Positions 34,560-47,629 of a DNA stretch of 64,000 bases are shown here, in pieces. The DNA is from Hermetia illucens (lineage: Eukaryota; Arthropoda; Insecta; Diptera; Stratiomyidae). The translations under genes were made by a program, and so were the position numbers. The first letter of the stretch is position 1. Each line of letters begins with the position of its first letter. Location of the stretch: NCBI RefSeq assembly GCF_905115235.1, contig NC_051850.1, positions 8,899,841 to 8,963,840 of the forward strand. Direction: 5' to 3'. A model generated the notes under the pieces. It did no database searches and was not told the DNA's origin. It saw nothing but the letters and a program-made list of their open reading frames with translations.

Positions 34560-34720
34560 TCTTTGCAAAAGCGTCACCATGACGATCGTTGATGCGGTAA
34601 TGCGAGGTAATGCGCTGACGTTAGATGATACGGTTATGCAAGGTAAGGCGTTGTTACTAGGTGATGTTGTAATGTTTGGTGATGTTTGATCCCGTTCGTT
34701 GATGGTAATATGATATTACA
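34560..34720. repeat. Degenerate simple repeat
   Basis: Repeated GGTAATGC/GGTGATG-type words (for example GCGAGGTAATGCG, GGTGATGTTGTAATG, GGTGATGTTTG) give a loose short-period repeat. No gene is seen. Confidence 0.5.
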
Positions 34721-34919
34721 CTTGAAGGTGACATCACTTTTGTGATATTACATACATTAACCTCTCATCTCTCGTCTCGACCCTTTTACGATGATGTTGG
34801 AATTTCGCTGGCATATGCAGTGGGCATTGGCATCACATGCTGCCTTTGCTCCCATACCTAGTGGATAGATCTCATAAATGTTTCACTTTGGACTTCATCT
34901 GCGTCATAGGGGAAATATG

Positions 34920-35345
34920 CAAATGGACGTATGAACGAGCGTCTCAGATTTAAAATTTACCCTTATTCCGTTCGTCCTGTCGTCTTCTATGGCTCCGAGT
35001 ATTGACCGACTATAAGAGACAATGGACGGCGTCTTCCAGTAAAACGAACGAGGATATTGCGTTGAACTAGTGAGGTAATACGCCTTGATCACATCCGAAA
35101 TGAGGATATTCGCGACCAATATGGGGTTGCACCGATCATGCAAAGAATGTCAGAGAGTCGCCTGCGATGGTATGGTTTCACATTCACAGGCCAAGATTGG
35201 TCTGAACATCGAAGTCGATGGTCAACGACTAAAAGACCGGTTGAACAAAAGTGGCTTCATTCGCTGAATGCAGATTCGAAGGCCTCGCAAATGCATCCAG
35301 ATGAGGCCTTTGACAGAACAAAATGCAACAACCGATCACGACGAC
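34920..35345 (+). mobile_element. RTE-clade LINE 3' ORF2 fragment
   Basis: The reading across two frames is RPVVFYGSEY, IRLDHIRNEDIRDQYGVAP, SESRLRWYG, then KIGLNIEVDGQRLKDR and a last piece with NADSKASQMHPDEAFDR. This is the well-known C-terminal region of RTE-type LINE proteins in insects. The frameshift lies near 35190. Everything upstream is missing. Confidence 0.75.
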
Positions 35346-35419
35346 CTTTGAAACCACGCGGGTTCTGTAAAGCAAACCTTCCGCGCAGTCCCGCCAATGA
35401 GAGGTTACCGCGTGGATCT

Positions 35420-37540
35420 GACGTTTCGTGGAGGTTTTTTTGAAGCGGACGCCGGCTCGTTGAAAGTTTTCAGCCTTGACGAAGACACTCACTTTGGCCC
35501 GCCCCGGACATTGAGCTTAAACGAGTGCCCCGCTTCCCCTCTCGGGGGCTCTCGTATGGTGGTTGAAGCGGCCTCCGAGGAGCGTTCAACCGAATGGGAA
35601 CCTATAAACACGTGTCGACGTCCCTGGGGATGTTGCACTCCGTCTCCGCGAGGCTGATCGTGAACTCCTCTCGTTGCACTATACGGAGGCCGAGGAGGAC
35701 GAAAAAGAAGGACCGCGACCACAACGGATCGTTGCGAGCCATTAAGGCAGCCTTCAGCACCCGGTGTCAACGTTCCGGCATACCATTGGACTGTGGATGG
35801 TATGCAATAGTCCTTCGTTGTTTGAAGCCCAGGAGCGCCTCGGCACATGATTGTGCCGTGATGTCAGACAGAGGTATTGCTGCTGAGACAATACTTGAGT
35901 CAGTGCGAGTCTCGCAGGGCCTATTATGACGAGATGGATGGTGTGGAAACGCTTGGTTGACCTAGGGAATACACCTACTTCCTTTCGAACGTGCTTGTTG
36001 ATCTTGCACTTCTGGCTTACGATGCACTGTCTGGCCCAAGATTTTACGTCCTTGTTCATGGACGGGCAGAAGTATTTATCAGTGACTAACTGGTTCGTCG
36101 TCGCGATGCCTAGATGTGCGTGATCGTGTATTGCATGAAATACTTCCCTGCGAAAATCGGCCGGAATGAATGGCCTGATTCCCTTATCTGAGGTTTCGCA
36201 GAGTAAAGAACAGTTTGAACCGAAAAAAGGATACTCCTTGATTTTGTATTTGGAGTGTGTCTTCTGTCTCTGAAGCTCTGCGTCGTCTTTTTGTGCTTCG
36301 GCGATTACCGCATAACTGACCGCGGTGGGACTGTGACCTCTGAAATTCGAGACAAAGCGCCTGCAACAACATTGTTTTTTTCCACACACGTGTTGGATAT
36401 CAGAAGTAAACTGGCTGATATAACTCAAGTGCCGCAGTTGGCGAGGGGACGCTTTATCCGGCTTTTGTCTAAGCGCGAAAGTAAGAGGCTTGTACCCTGT
36501 GAACACGGTGAACGGCCTGCTCTCAAGGGAGCAAACGGAAGTATCTTATGGCGAGGTATACCTCGAGTAGTTGAAGATCGTAGGCGCTGTAATTGCGTTG
36601 AGCTGGGTTGAGCAGTTTTGGAGAGAAGCTCAATGGTTGCCAGATTTGATTCACTCGTTGATGAAGATCGGCGTCTATCGCTGTGTCTGAAGCATCAACA
36701 AACACAGATGGAGGTGCATTTGGCTGAGGAAATGCCAGCAGTGTTGCCTCAACAAGCTGTCGTTTGACCGATGGATGTATGAATGGCATAATCAGACCCC
36801 GTAACCTCACAGAAGTCTTTAGTTTTTGGCCCAGACAAGTAGGCGTTCAGGATTGCTTGGTGAAGAGCGGCCTTGGGCAAGAAACGACGACAGAAGTTTC
36901 ACACACCCAAGAACCTTCGCAGATCCTTTACCGCGGTTGATAAGGAAAACTCTTTATCGCCTCAACCTTGTTTGTATCAGAAGTTTTCAAGTGGCCGAGA
37001 AATTTTACCTGGCTCTTTAGGAATCTGCATTTCTCAACGTTCAGGACAAGTCCGGCCTGAAGAAGGGCTGTTTCAAGGGCTCAAATTCTGAACAGAAAAC
37101 GACTTTTGGTCGTTTCATCCATGTAGACAAAACAAAAGTTCAAGTTTCGTAAGACAGAATGGATGGACTTCTGGAAAGTCTGCACAGCATTGCAAAAGCG
37201 TAGTGAACTTGGAGAATCCGAAAGGTGTGCAAATAGCCGATGGGATATCTGTCTAAGCCTTCAGACTCCTATAATCTCCACATGGCCGCCATTCTCTGTT
37301 TGGCTTAGGGAGGAAGGGAGAGAAGTGGAGAGGACCAATAGCTGTTGGATGGTCTTCAAATACTACACTTCGGGTAGTCGTCGCCCAGGCACCCAGCGAG
37401 CCTAGATTTTTTGTTACGTTAAGATGTTTGGTCACTGAAGCTCCGTATTTACGATGGTACCAGAAAGTTTTCTAGGCCGATAAAGTCCCCGCATGCGACT
37501 GCCCGGACTCCAATTTCGGGAAGCAGACCTAGACCGTGAT
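35420..37540 (-). mobile_element. Ty3/Gypsy LTR retrotransposon fossil 2
   Basis: Same family and orientation as fossil 1; the integrase end near 35540 and 12680 shares CTCGTATGGTGGTTG. Parts in minus-strand order are RT remnants (about 37420-36850), RNase H (about 36800-36380) and integrase (about 36340-35550). Old and broken, with many breaks. No terminal repeats were recognised. Confidence 0.8.
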
Positions 37541-38667
37541 TGCTAATGTTGCTATCAAACCCGTTTTTATTTCTTTCTTAACTTAACTTGAGGACAGACG
37601 ACAACTGCATTGCGCGACGACTGGGTCGCTCCAAGGGCGTCTCAGGAATTCGTGGGGGGAACTGAAGGGCATTTCAGGTAACCGCAACTGATAGCGGGAA
37701 GATGTGGTTGACACACTATACCTCATCAAGGGTTGACTTGCAACGACATTATTTGGATTGTAGGTGGGTTCCTTCTAGACTTACTACACCTAGTAACAAT
37801 TTCAACCTCACGGTGCTGGAACGACAGAGGCAAGCAGCGTCTGATGCCTGTGAGGAGTGGACAGATCTCCCACCAGGCGCGACTCCAGCTGGCGGATTGG
37901 GCATACCTATTGATGTATAAATATGTGTTCATGCATTTTTCATTTCATTCAAAAGACGAAGAAAAAGGCAAAAGTGCGAATTCGCCCAGAAGAAGTTTAT
38001 CCTACGCGGAGATACTAAAAAAGGTTAAAGCTGGCACTGACCTTAAAGATCGAGGCGGAAATGTCAGCAAGATTCAAAGGACCCAGAATGGTGACCTCCT
38101 GTTTAAGCCGAAAAAAACCAACTTGGAGAAAACCAATGGCTTCCAAACTCAGGTTAAGAACTCACTTGTGGAAAATGTCACGGTACAGACCTAAAAACAT
38201 GAGGTCCATATACAGTACAAAGATCTCGATGAGGTGACAGGCACTGCCTTGATGGAACAGTTTAATTTGAAGGAACTTGCCGAGGAGTCCGTTGTAAGTT
38301 TGCGGAAAGACTATGGCAATACTCAAACGGCCACATTGCGATTACCAGTGGACGCAGCGCAAAAGTTATTGGCGGCAGGGGTAGTTCGAATCGGAAGGGT
38401 TGTTTGCCGTCTGAGAGAGCAGATTTCTCTAAAGAGGCGTTTCAAGTGAATCGCTTTTTGTCATTTTGTAAAGACCTGCACCAGGGACATTGGTCGGTCC
38501 GATCGATGCAGACGGTGTGGGGAGAAAGACCATGTTGCCAGAGAGTACAATAGAGGCTCCAAATTCCAAATGCTTATTGTGCCAAGGAAGAGAGGGACGG
38601 GATTACCGGCATATTGCCGGAAGTGCAAAATGTCCGAAATTTAGGAAGGGGTTGACTTCAATGGAAA

Positions 38668-41272
38668 AATGAGGTTTATTCAAATAAACCTCAATCATTG
38701 CAGGGTCACTCAAGATTTTCTCGAGCAGACCACCTACGAATCCGAAGCGGAAATTACCATCATTAGCGAACCCCTTAGAAACCGTCACGGTGGCGTATGA
38801 GTTACAGATTCGACTGGTGGATCGGCGATATGGGCATGCAGACATACAGCGGCTTTGTGTGGGCGAAAATAAGTGGTGTATATGTTCACAGCTGTTACGC
38901 CCCACCAAATCTGACACTGTCCGCATTCGAGGAAATGTGTGACTGTCTTGTTCGCGACGCAAAGTGTCGTAGCCCAAGGGTGATTGCTGGTGACTTCAAT
39001 GCTTTGGCCCGTGAGTGGTGTAGCAGAGAGATAAATGCAAAGGGTTAGATGCTTTTGCACAGTTGGATATAATTTTGGCCAACGAAGATTATGTAAACAC
39101 CTTTCAGAAAGGGGGGTCTGGCTCAATCGTAGACCTAACTTGTCAGCCCTGCACTTGGTGTAGACTACAGGACTACAACCACAGCGATCACTAGGCAATC
39201 TTCTTTGGGCTATGGGTGGAGTAACCGAGCAGAATACCATCATGCTCGAAACCAAGAAAGATGCCAGACTGGTCTGAATGAGCAGACCTTCATAGGAGTG
39301 TGGCTAGACCAACCTAATAAGGTGGGCGTCTCCACGGAGGGAACTGTCCATGTGTATTAATGCATGCCAAAGGGTGTGACGCGTCCATGCCTAGGAGGAG
39401 CACATTCCCCAGTAGAAGACCAAACTACTGGTGGAATACTGAATTGAACAGCCTTTGATCCTGTCACTGAGCCAGAAGAGCGGCTCAGAAAGCGGTAGGC
39501 AGCGACCAAGAGCAAAAGAGCGCGTTTATAAGGAAGCCCACAAAACCCTCAAGCTCGCCCCCCGTAACGAAGCATGAGGGAATGCTTTAAGGAGCTCTGT
39601 TTGGAAGCAGACGTAAACCCGTGGGGGAGAGCCTATTGAATCGTAATACAGTAATTCAGAGGCCGATCACCTCCGCAGATTACGTGCCCTTCACTCTTCT
39701 TAAAAATTATCCAGCGTTTATTCCCCCAGCAAGAGGAGGGCACTGACAGCTTCCAGCTTCCTCTGAATGTGACGGCAATATTGCCAGTCACTAATCACGA
39801 ACTTTAGGAAATCTGCGTTAGGCTAGGAGATAACAAAGCTCCGGGTGTGGATGGCGTGCCGCACGGGGCTCTTTAGTTTGCCGTAGAATCCAGACCGGAA
39901 ATGTTCACTGAGTTGTTCGAAGCGTGCATGTCCGAGGGGATATTTCCAGCATCATGGAAGCGACAGAAGTTAGTGCTACTGCCTAAGGCTGATAAACCTC
40001 CAGGTGAGACAACCTCCTAAAGACCTATTTGTATTTTGGACCATGTAGGGAAAATGCTAAAGCGAGTAATCCACAATAGATTACTTCCGGTTGTTGAGAG
40101 CCAGGGAGAGCCCACAGATCGTCAGTATGGGTTCAGTAAAGCCAGATGAACCACCATTGACGCCATTAAAATGATTACTGGTTTGGCCGAAGGTGCAATC
40201 CACGGAAAGGGCAGTACCAGCAAATATTGCATAGTGGTGACCCTGGATGTGAGAAATGCATCCAATTCGACCAATTGGAAACTAATACGGGAATCTCTGG
40301 CGAAGATTGGTATTCCCGCTTATCTTACAGCTACTATCAACAGCTATTTACAAGAGCGCAGGTTTTGGTATGACACTGATGACGGATCCCAGAAGAAACT
40401 TTTCTCTGCGGGTGTTCCACAGGGCTCCGTACGAGGCCCACTACTGTGAAACATCATGTACAATGACGTAGTTAATCTTCCCCTTCCGGAGAAAGCCACG
40501 CTGATGGGCTATGCCGATGATATAGCGCTGGTTGTGGTCGCAAACCACCTCGGAGATGCTGAGTTATACTCATGCAAAGCGATCGGTGCTGTTAAGCGTT
40601 GGTTTAACGACATGCTTCCAGGTTGCTTATAGCTACGGTAGTGAGTTCGATCCTGCTCTATGCAGTTCCAGTTTGGGGAAAGGCATTGCAGGTTACATTG
40701 AACGTTAATAAACTGAGTTCAGTCTACAGAAGAACAGCTCTAAGGGTATGCTCGGCATTCAAGACTGTCTCAGAGATGCAGAATTCGTCATCTCCGGAAT
40801 GATGCTCATTGACATCTTGGCAGATGAAATGACGAATATATACTATGCGAAGTCTATCTACCCTTTATCGCAGACGAAGAACGTTGAAAGGGAGGGATCT
40901 CTAGATAAATGGCAAAGAGCGTTGGGAACGCTCAGGGAAGGTTCAGGAGTGGCTAGAGAGACGGCGCGGTGAGATTAATTATAATCTTACCAGTTTCTCA
41001 CGGGGCATGGAGGATACCGCCAGTACCTGATTGGCCAAACTGCAACAATGAAGTTCCAGAGGACCCAGAGCATGAATTCTTCCACTGTCCAAGATTTAGG
41101 AGAGAGGAGACTCGTACCAGAAAATCTGGTGCGAAGAATGTTAGCATGTCAGGAAGACTGGGATGCTATCAACTCCATGGTCGCATCTATCCAAAGCAAA
41201 CTGCGAAAGGCAGAGGAGACTAGAAAAGCGCGGTTACGTACGCCGCGTAGAGACGAAAGAGGACCAAGTTAA
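38668..41272 (+). pseudogene. LINE 1c ORF2 remnant
   Basis: The start ATG at 38668 lies at the ORF1 stop (ATGA). Endonuclease parts are YSCYAPP-type (HSCYAPPNLTLSAFEEM at about 38890) and GDFNALAREWCS (about 38990). RT has NKAPGVDGVP (about 39835), MITGLAEGAIHGKG and VTLDVRNASNSTNW (40170 on), SAGVPQGSVRGPLL, then GYADDIALVV. The C-terminus has LPVSHGAWR and PNCNNEVPEDPEHEFFHC. At least ten stops or frame changes; dead. Confidence 0.8.
38671..38692 (+). other. Palindrome at ORF1/ORF2 junction (copy 1c)
   Basis: GAGGTTTATT-CA-AATAAACCTC, a perfect 10-bp inverted repeat over the first ORF2 codons. Confidence 0.7.
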
Positions 41273-41410
41273 AATGAGCTTACTCTGCCCCGTGATGTAA
41301 TACCACGGGGCTTGGGGGGAGTCGGAGGCGGTTTTTTAGTGGGTAAGAATCCCACACGCTGGCGTGTCTAGGCCAGTCTCTTCTCAAGATTTCCACCTCC
41401 TCAAAAAAAA

Positions 41411-42030
41411 GGAGCGTCGTTGAACTAAATTAGACTTCTTTGGGGGCCGAAAAATGTTCATCCTGGCCCCAAATTTCCTACGATCCTGGTGGACATCGAG
41501 GCACAATCAAGTGATTGCATGATCATGTCACATTCAGTCCACCACCCCCAACTTGTACTTCGTAATCGCAAAAGTTTTCTGATCTTATCTATTCTGTTTC
41601 TGACTGACATTCTGCGGAAGAATCGAATAAAATATGTTCACAAAACTTTCCAGTGAAATTTAACAAATAAAGTCCCCCAAGAAAGGCACATATAAAATGA
41701 AATTGTCTCTATAAATAATGATTTCATGTCTCCAAATTTTTTTGAACAATTAAAGCTTTTATCATCGTGAATCATCACTAGATAATGGATAAATAATACT
41801 TTTCCGGATAGAAAGAACCGAATAGAATGGAGACTGTCAACTATAGTAGTTTATCGGGGAGTCATCCACGTGCTGACTGAAACTAGCGAGATTGTAAAGA
41901 AGCGTGGAGCCTCCTCTTGTAAAACAACCCTTCGTTTGCATAGGCCCCACTTTGTCTGGTCTCCCTATCTCCAAGCAAGTTCTGAAAGGGGTAGTTGAAA
42001 GAGAGTAGCAATTAGCAAGCAAAATTTATT
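41411..42030. other. Upstream region of gene B
   Basis: No gene or transposon was recognised. From about 41900 the sequence starts to resemble that upstream of gene C (about 53000), marking the left part of the tandem duplication. Confidence 0.5.
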
Positions 42031-42037
42031 AGGACTG

Positions 42038-42159
42038 TTATCAACTGGGTTTATCTCTTTCCGACATGTTTACTTAAGAAGGTGAATCTTTATATCTTGG
42101 CTGATAATATACCACCAATTATCCGTTATATAAAAGAAGATTTAATTTGAAAATCCATT
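42038..42159 (+). promoter_or_regulatory. Promoter of gene B (TATA with GATA cluster)
   Basis: TATATAAAAG lies at 42127-42136. A TCCATT initiator candidate at 42154-42159 puts its A 30 bases after the first T. GATA-type sites are TTATCA (42038), TTATCT (42051) and TGATAA (42102). The first two are identical in place and spacing upstream of gene C. GATA factors drive gut genes in insects; applying that here is inference. Confidence 0.7.
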
Positions 42160-42231
42160 AAAAAGTTCTGGTAAGTTGACCGGAACGGTTTTATTTAACA
42201 CGAATTAACGAAAAATCCTGCGTACTAGGAA

Positions 42232-45033
42232 ATGGAGAAAGGTATAATTTAGATAAAGTCTAGCTCTAAGATTTCAGGGCTTGAGACTTAGATTTTTTAG
42301 ATAACAAACAAACTGGAAAATTAATTTAATTATTTTCAGTGAATTTTTTAATAATTTTGCTGGGATGTTTCCTGGCAATTTCCCGGGATGCCCAGGCAGT
42401 TCGAAGATCTGTGAGTATATATTTAGATACGAATCGCGTGGGTCCTTTACTAATTTTCTTAATGGTTCTAGATTATAAATACAGACATACCCGAAGGCGT
42501 TCATTGTCCTATCTATACAAGGAACGCCCTCTACATACCTCATCCTGATTTTTGCGACAAATTTTTGGTATGTTTCAATGGACGCCTGGCCGTAAAGAGC
42601 TGCCCGGATGGACTTCACTGGGATAATAATTCAAAAACATGCAATTGGCCCGAGGAAGCTCAGTGTCCCCTAGTTGAAGAAGACGCAATTGACGAGGAAG
42701 TGAAATGCGACCCTTACGCGAACCCACTCAAAACGACCTTCATCCGTCACCCTACTGATTGCTCCAAATTTTACATGTGTCAGTTTGGCAGGAAACATGA
42801 AACCCAGTGTCCTGATGGATTGCATTTTAATATTGAGTCCTCGGAGTGTGATTACCCCGAACTAGCTAAGTGTGAAGTGATCCCCGGTACTACAGCAAGA
42901 CCATCAATATGTCCGGCGGAAGGTTATGAAACAAAAGGTTTTCCCGATGTTTGTTCAAAGTTCGTTCAATGTGTAGAAGGTCTCGTCTATGTGAGGTCCT
43001 GTCCCAAAGGACTCTTCTGGAGTGAGTCGGAGAAACGGTGTGAATATGCTCACAAATCAGAGTGTATGAAAGGTCAAAGTGTTCTATCACCTGGGGAGGA
43101 CAATGACGAAGTGACCTATGTTCCCGATTGTCCACATGTCCTTGATGAGGATGCGTTTGTTGCACACCCAAATGATTGCACCAAATACTTCCAATGCTGG
43201 AATGGAAACGCTTTTCTTAGAGAATGTCCGCAAGGACTACATTGGAACGCTGAGGACAACCAATGCGACTGGCCTTCAAGAGCCAATTGCCCCGAAGCTA
43301 TATCTACTACTCCAGCAACCGAGGCTACTGACGAGCCTACAACTGAGTCCACCGAAGAACCTGAAATAGACACCACCCTAGAACCCACCGAAGAACCAAC
43401 AACTGAATCGCTTGAAACTGACCCTGATGAAGACTCTACCACAGAACTTACAACTGAGGAACCAGCTACAACAGTCCCAACAACAGACACTCCTGAAGAA
43501 AACGAAACAACCCAGCCTCCTACTAATCCACCAGACACTGAAACAATCCCAAAAGACGTCGATTGTCCTCTTGATACAGAGAACATGCTGTACATCCCAC
43601 ATCCTGAATCATGCGATAAATTTTTGCAATGCTTCAATGGACGCCTCTTCCTACAGAGCTGCCCAGAAGGACTTCACTGGGACAATAATTCAAAAACTTG
43701 CAATTGGCCCGAACAAGCTCAGTGTCCTCTAGCCGAAGGTGATCCAAATGAGGATGAAGTGAAATGCGACCCTGACGCAAACCCAAATGAAACAACGTTC
43801 GTCCCTCATCCCAGTGATTGCTCCAAATTTTACATGTGTCAATTTGGCAGGAAACATGAAACTAAGTGTCCTGAAGGATTGCACTTTAACGTAGAATCAT
43901 CGCAGTGCGATTACCCGGAATTTGCTAAATGTCAATTGATATCCGACACTTCAGCAATACCATCAATATGCCCAGCGTTTGGTGTTGAAACCAAAGGAAT
44001 CCCGAAGATTTGCTCAAAATACATACAATGTGTGCATGGTCGTCCTTATGTGAGGTCCTGTCCTAAGTTTCTTTTCTGGAGTGAATCGCGAAAACGGTGC
44101 GATTACGCGCACAATTCAGAGTGCCTGAATGGAAGCAGTATCGTATCACCCGGAGGAGACGATAATGAAGGGGGTTATGTTCCTGATTGTCCACATTCAC
44201 TTAATAAGGACACATTTGTCCCATATCCAGGAAATTGCCGCAAATACTTTCAATGCTGGAATGGACATGCTTTTGTTAGGCACTGTCCTTTAGGACTTCA
44301 TTGGAATGCTGTAATTAATCGGTGTGATTGGCCTTTCAGAGCTAATTGCACTGAAACTATACCAACAACTCCAGCGACTGAGTCCACTGAAGAGCCCAGT
44401 GAAGGACCAGGAACTGAAGCACCAGGAACGGAAGCACCGGAAACTGAAGCCCCAGGAACTGAACCACCAGCAACAGAAGCACCAGGATCTGAAGCCCCAG
44501 GAACTGAACCACCAGGATCTGAAGCCCCAGGAACTGAAGCACCAGGAACTGATGCGCCTGAAACTGAAGCACCAGGAACTGAACCACCAGCAACGGAAGC
44601 ACCTGGATCTGAAGCACCAGGGACTGAATCACCAGAAACTGAACCACCAGCAACGGAAGCACCGGGATCCGAAGCCCCAGGAACTAAGCCACCAGCAACT
44701 GAACCACCAGCAACGGAAGCACCAGGATCCGAAGCCCCAGAAACTGAAGCCCCAGCAACTGAACCACCAGCAACTGAAGCACCGGGAACTAAGCCACCAG
44801 CAACTGAACCACCAGCGACTCAAGCCCCGGGATCTGAAGCACCAGGAGCCAAGCCACCAACAACTGAAGCACCGGGATCTGAGGCACCAGCAACTGAAGC
44901 ACCAGCAACTGAGTTACCACCCATTCTACCACCAGCAGATGGAGCACCAGCAATCGAAGGACCAAGACCTGAGACTTCTACTCCATCTGATCCACGAGTA
45001 AACGTTTCGCTCCCTACTTTAAAGTCGAGTTAA
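42232..45033 (+). CDS. Gene B: mucin-like peritrophin, eight CBM14 domains
   Basis: Exons are 42232-42241, 42340-42410 and 42472-45033, with introns of 98 bp (phase 1) and 61 bp (phase 0), both GT-AG. The product is 880 residues. Signal peptide: MEKVNFLIILLGCFLAIS then RDAQA. CBM14 domains with six cysteines each lie at 39-92, 106-161, 174-225 and 247-300. A Thr/Glu/Pro mucin linker covers 301-391. A repeat of the same four domains lies at 392-445, 459-514, 527-578 and 600-653. The final linker (654-880) consists of APGTE-type pentads. It is a secreted chitin-binding, probably O-glycosylated, peritrophic-matrix protein (family knowledge). No transmembrane segment follows. The poly(A) signal is at 45073. 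Confidence 0.9.
44381..44945 (+). repeat. Mucin-coding minisatellite of gene B
   Basis: Degenerate 15-bp units of the form GCACCAGGAACTGAA encode APGTE/PPATE/APGSE pentads. Longer blocks such as PPATEAPGSEAP recur, showing higher-order duplication. Such arrays often vary in length within a species. Confidence 0.9.
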
Positions 45034-45072
45034 TTTCAGTCGAAACTGGACTGTTAATGTTCCGCAATAATT

Positions 45073-45078
45073 AATAAA
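45073..45078 (+). terminator. Poly(A) signal of gene B
   Basis: AATAAA 40 bases after the stop codon, at a place equivalent to 55486 in gene C. Confidence 0.75.
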
Positions 45079-45094
45079 AAAATTTCAAACGTTT

Positions 45095-45400
45095 TAAATC
45101 GATAAAGCTGTCTTTTTTTGGAGGACTGAACAAGCGAAAAATCCTTTATTTTAAAAACTGACACTTGCTCCCAACTCATTTAGAGTTCCGAGTGAACCGC
45201 TAAATCCCCAAAACGGTGCACTGCTTACTCCTCTACTGCAAGCACAAAGTTCCTATTGGAACATTCAAAAGGGCTACCAAATACGGCTAATTAAAAAGCA
45301 GGCCTAGCATATTTGTCGGGAAACTTTAACACGCTCCAATCCAGACTTCTAAAATATCCAATAGAATTAGAACCTCAGATCCTTAACTTGGTGAATAAAT
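45095..45400. other. Downstream region of gene B
   Basis: No gene is seen. The first 80 bases resemble those downstream of gene C (TGGA(G/A)GACT, AAAAATCCTTTA/AAAAGTCCTTTA). Confidence 0.5.
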
Positions 45401-47510
45401 CCATTTTCTTCCCGCTCGGGGTTAGTCAACGATCCTAAACGGGTCACTTATGATGCAGGGAGCGGCATCCTCCAAGTAATCCTAACCCCTTGCTTGGTAA
45501 AATAACTGCATCCTAGATAGTACCCTTGAGACAGTTTCTTGGGAAGGAGCGAACTACTAATGACCGGTATACGCCGGGACACATTCGGAGTCCCCGGAGC
45601 CATCGAGCCTAGTTCGGCGAAGGTACGTATCAGGAGCTAGCCCTTCCTGGACCCTGGTTGGGTAGTGTGTATTGAACCGGTATTAGTAGATCGCGTTGCC
45701 CCAAGCGAGTGCTGATTCATCCGTGAGTTCCGGGATCAGCTAATCGTAGGTCAGGCCTCAAGGAACGGGGTAGGGGCCTTGTCTCCGAGGGTGTACCTAT
45801 TCCTGACCAGTGCGACCTGTTCGCTTGCACACAATGCCCAAGCAGCAAAGGGGGAATAGAGGTAGAGTAGGCTGTGTTTATACGCAGCACGGAAATGCGT
45901 TGCCCAGGGTCCAGCGAAGGGCACAGTAAGGGCAGAAATACGTAACAAGCCATTGGGATGCACAAACAAAGAAGAAAACTCGGCACCTTCAATGGAGACA
46001 GCAATCCAGACAGTTCAACGAGAGAGGCACAGAGGAAACTGTCGAAACTGACCAGATAGTTTCGAATATAAGCCAAGTGGGAGCGCAGTCGATTACTCTG
46101 GTGAAAGCTGAAAAGGAAAGGTTTGTTAAGAAATGCGCGGCAGTTATGAAGCGCATGCCATCTGTGATGTTCCTCCAAAAAAAACGTCAGCAAAGGAGTG
46201 AAAACCGGCTGATGGAGCTGGAGGAGCTCCTGGACAAAATTTCGTACTGCAGGCCGACATGGAGAGTAAGAAATCCGTAAGAAAATCCGGGGAAAGCAGA
46301 AACAACCGTACCTCCTGATCAGAACACCGCGAGCGCTGAACGGATTTCAGAGAGTCCACTACAGAGCGAACTGAAAAAAAAAACGAAAGGAGGAAGGGGC
46401 ATCTGAAGACGACTTCACTCAGACACTCCCCAGGGCTCAAAAGAGGAAAGCGAAGAGGGCAAGAGGCAACAACACGCCGCGCCATTAGAAAAATCCCTGC
46501 TTAAAACTGAGGCAGACACGAAGGTTGGAACACCAAGAGAAAAGTTAGGGGACTAAGGGGAACTAGACCACCAGCTCTGCTTATTAAGCCGACGGAAGGT
46601 AAAACCCTTGTGGGAGTCCTCAGTGAAATGCGTGACAAAATCAAACCAGAAGATAGTGGAGCAGAAGTGTTTTCCATCCGAAAAATGAAGGGTGGTGGAG
46701 TCGAATTAGGCTCAAGAACAGCAAATAAAGGTACGCTTTCTAAAGTAGTCGAGAAGCCTCTGGGAGAGAAAGCTTTGGTTTCTAGCCTGAAACTCATGTG
46801 TTTTCTGGAAATCCGAGACCATGACTGCCTCACAGAAAAGTGCAAGGTAGAACAGGCCATCAAACGCGAATGACCAGATTGGTATCACCTCTGCGAATTC
46901 CCGAGAGCAAAAACTCGCTCTCGTGGAAGTTGCAGAGCAATATGCAACCCCGGCGTTCTTTCTGTGCATGGAGCATCACAAAGGCGAATACCGGGAGGTT
47001 TGTCGAACCTCTTGGAATAGGTGGGGCACCGTTAGAGGGAACTGCTGGGGGTGGCGCTGCAGCTTACACTGTCGTCAATTCAGCCAGAGGAGCTTCAATA
47101 GTCAAGAGGACATCGAGACGTGGCAAGCCTCCTATGTATTGGTTGACGGTGGAAATTGCAGTGCTCCGGAAGGAGAGTATTACAGAAACCCCCACTTGAC
47201 ACACCATCTAAACAACCGGGAGGAGGCAGATCAGTCAAAAGGAGACTCCACAACGCAATAAACAGGAGCAAAACTCGCTGCTGTCAGGATTTGGTCGGCG
47301 AGGAGAATGGGGACCCTTGGGGACTCAGTTACCAACTGGTAACCCGAAAAATCGGGGCTCTGCGGAAACCCCGTTTACTTAAGGCCGAGCTGATGGACCA
47401 CATTGTAAGGGAGCTATTCCCTACGCATCCCATACGGGATGACGACACTTTTCTCTATCGCTCCCTTACCGCGACATTTTTTGTAACAAGAAGAACCGGT
47501 TCGTAATACT
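45400..47510 (+). mobile_element. R1-like LINE, family 2, 5' half
   Basis: A long leader (45400-46100) is shared with 55600-56280 and, inverted, with 48345-48010. Shared words include GACCGGTA(T/C)ACGCC and GTTAG(T/C)AGA(T/C). ORF1 remains at 46100-47000, with KALVSSLKLMCFLEIRDHDC matching 25350-25300 (minus). The pre-RT linker INRSKTRCCQDLVGEENGDP then WGLSYQLVTRKIG lies at 47265-47360, followed by LMDHIVRELFPTHP (about 47390). Frame breaks throughout. It stops near 47510. Confidence 0.7.
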
Positions 47511-47629
47511 TACCATGATTCCAATTGGCAGCGCTCCTCAGTATCTCCTTCACAATGTTGTCTAGAGAGAACTCCACTGTGTTGCAATAAATTTGTTGAC
47601 GAATTCAAACCTACCTTCCAGAAGACAGA

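Larger units (their letters stand above)
37835..41410 (+). mobile_element. R1-clade LINE, copy 1c
   Basis: The leader begins GATGCCTGTGAGGAGTGG, as in the reverse complement of copy 1b. ORF1 remains at 37980-38672 with a last knuckle region CLLCQGREGRDYRHIAG. ORF2 runs from 38668 to 41272 with many stops and frame changes. This copy alone keeps the catalytic box MGYADDIALVV (about 40505-40535). The 3' UTR ends with the hairpin cluster (41285-41375) and an A8 tail at 41403. Confidence 0.85.

Noticed and set aside
44324-45001. A 225-codon open stretch rich in LKHQEL repeats on the + strand
   Set aside because: It is the shifted frame of the gene B mucin array. The 15-bp unit is a multiple of three, so other frames stay open. 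The same holds for 54286-54807.
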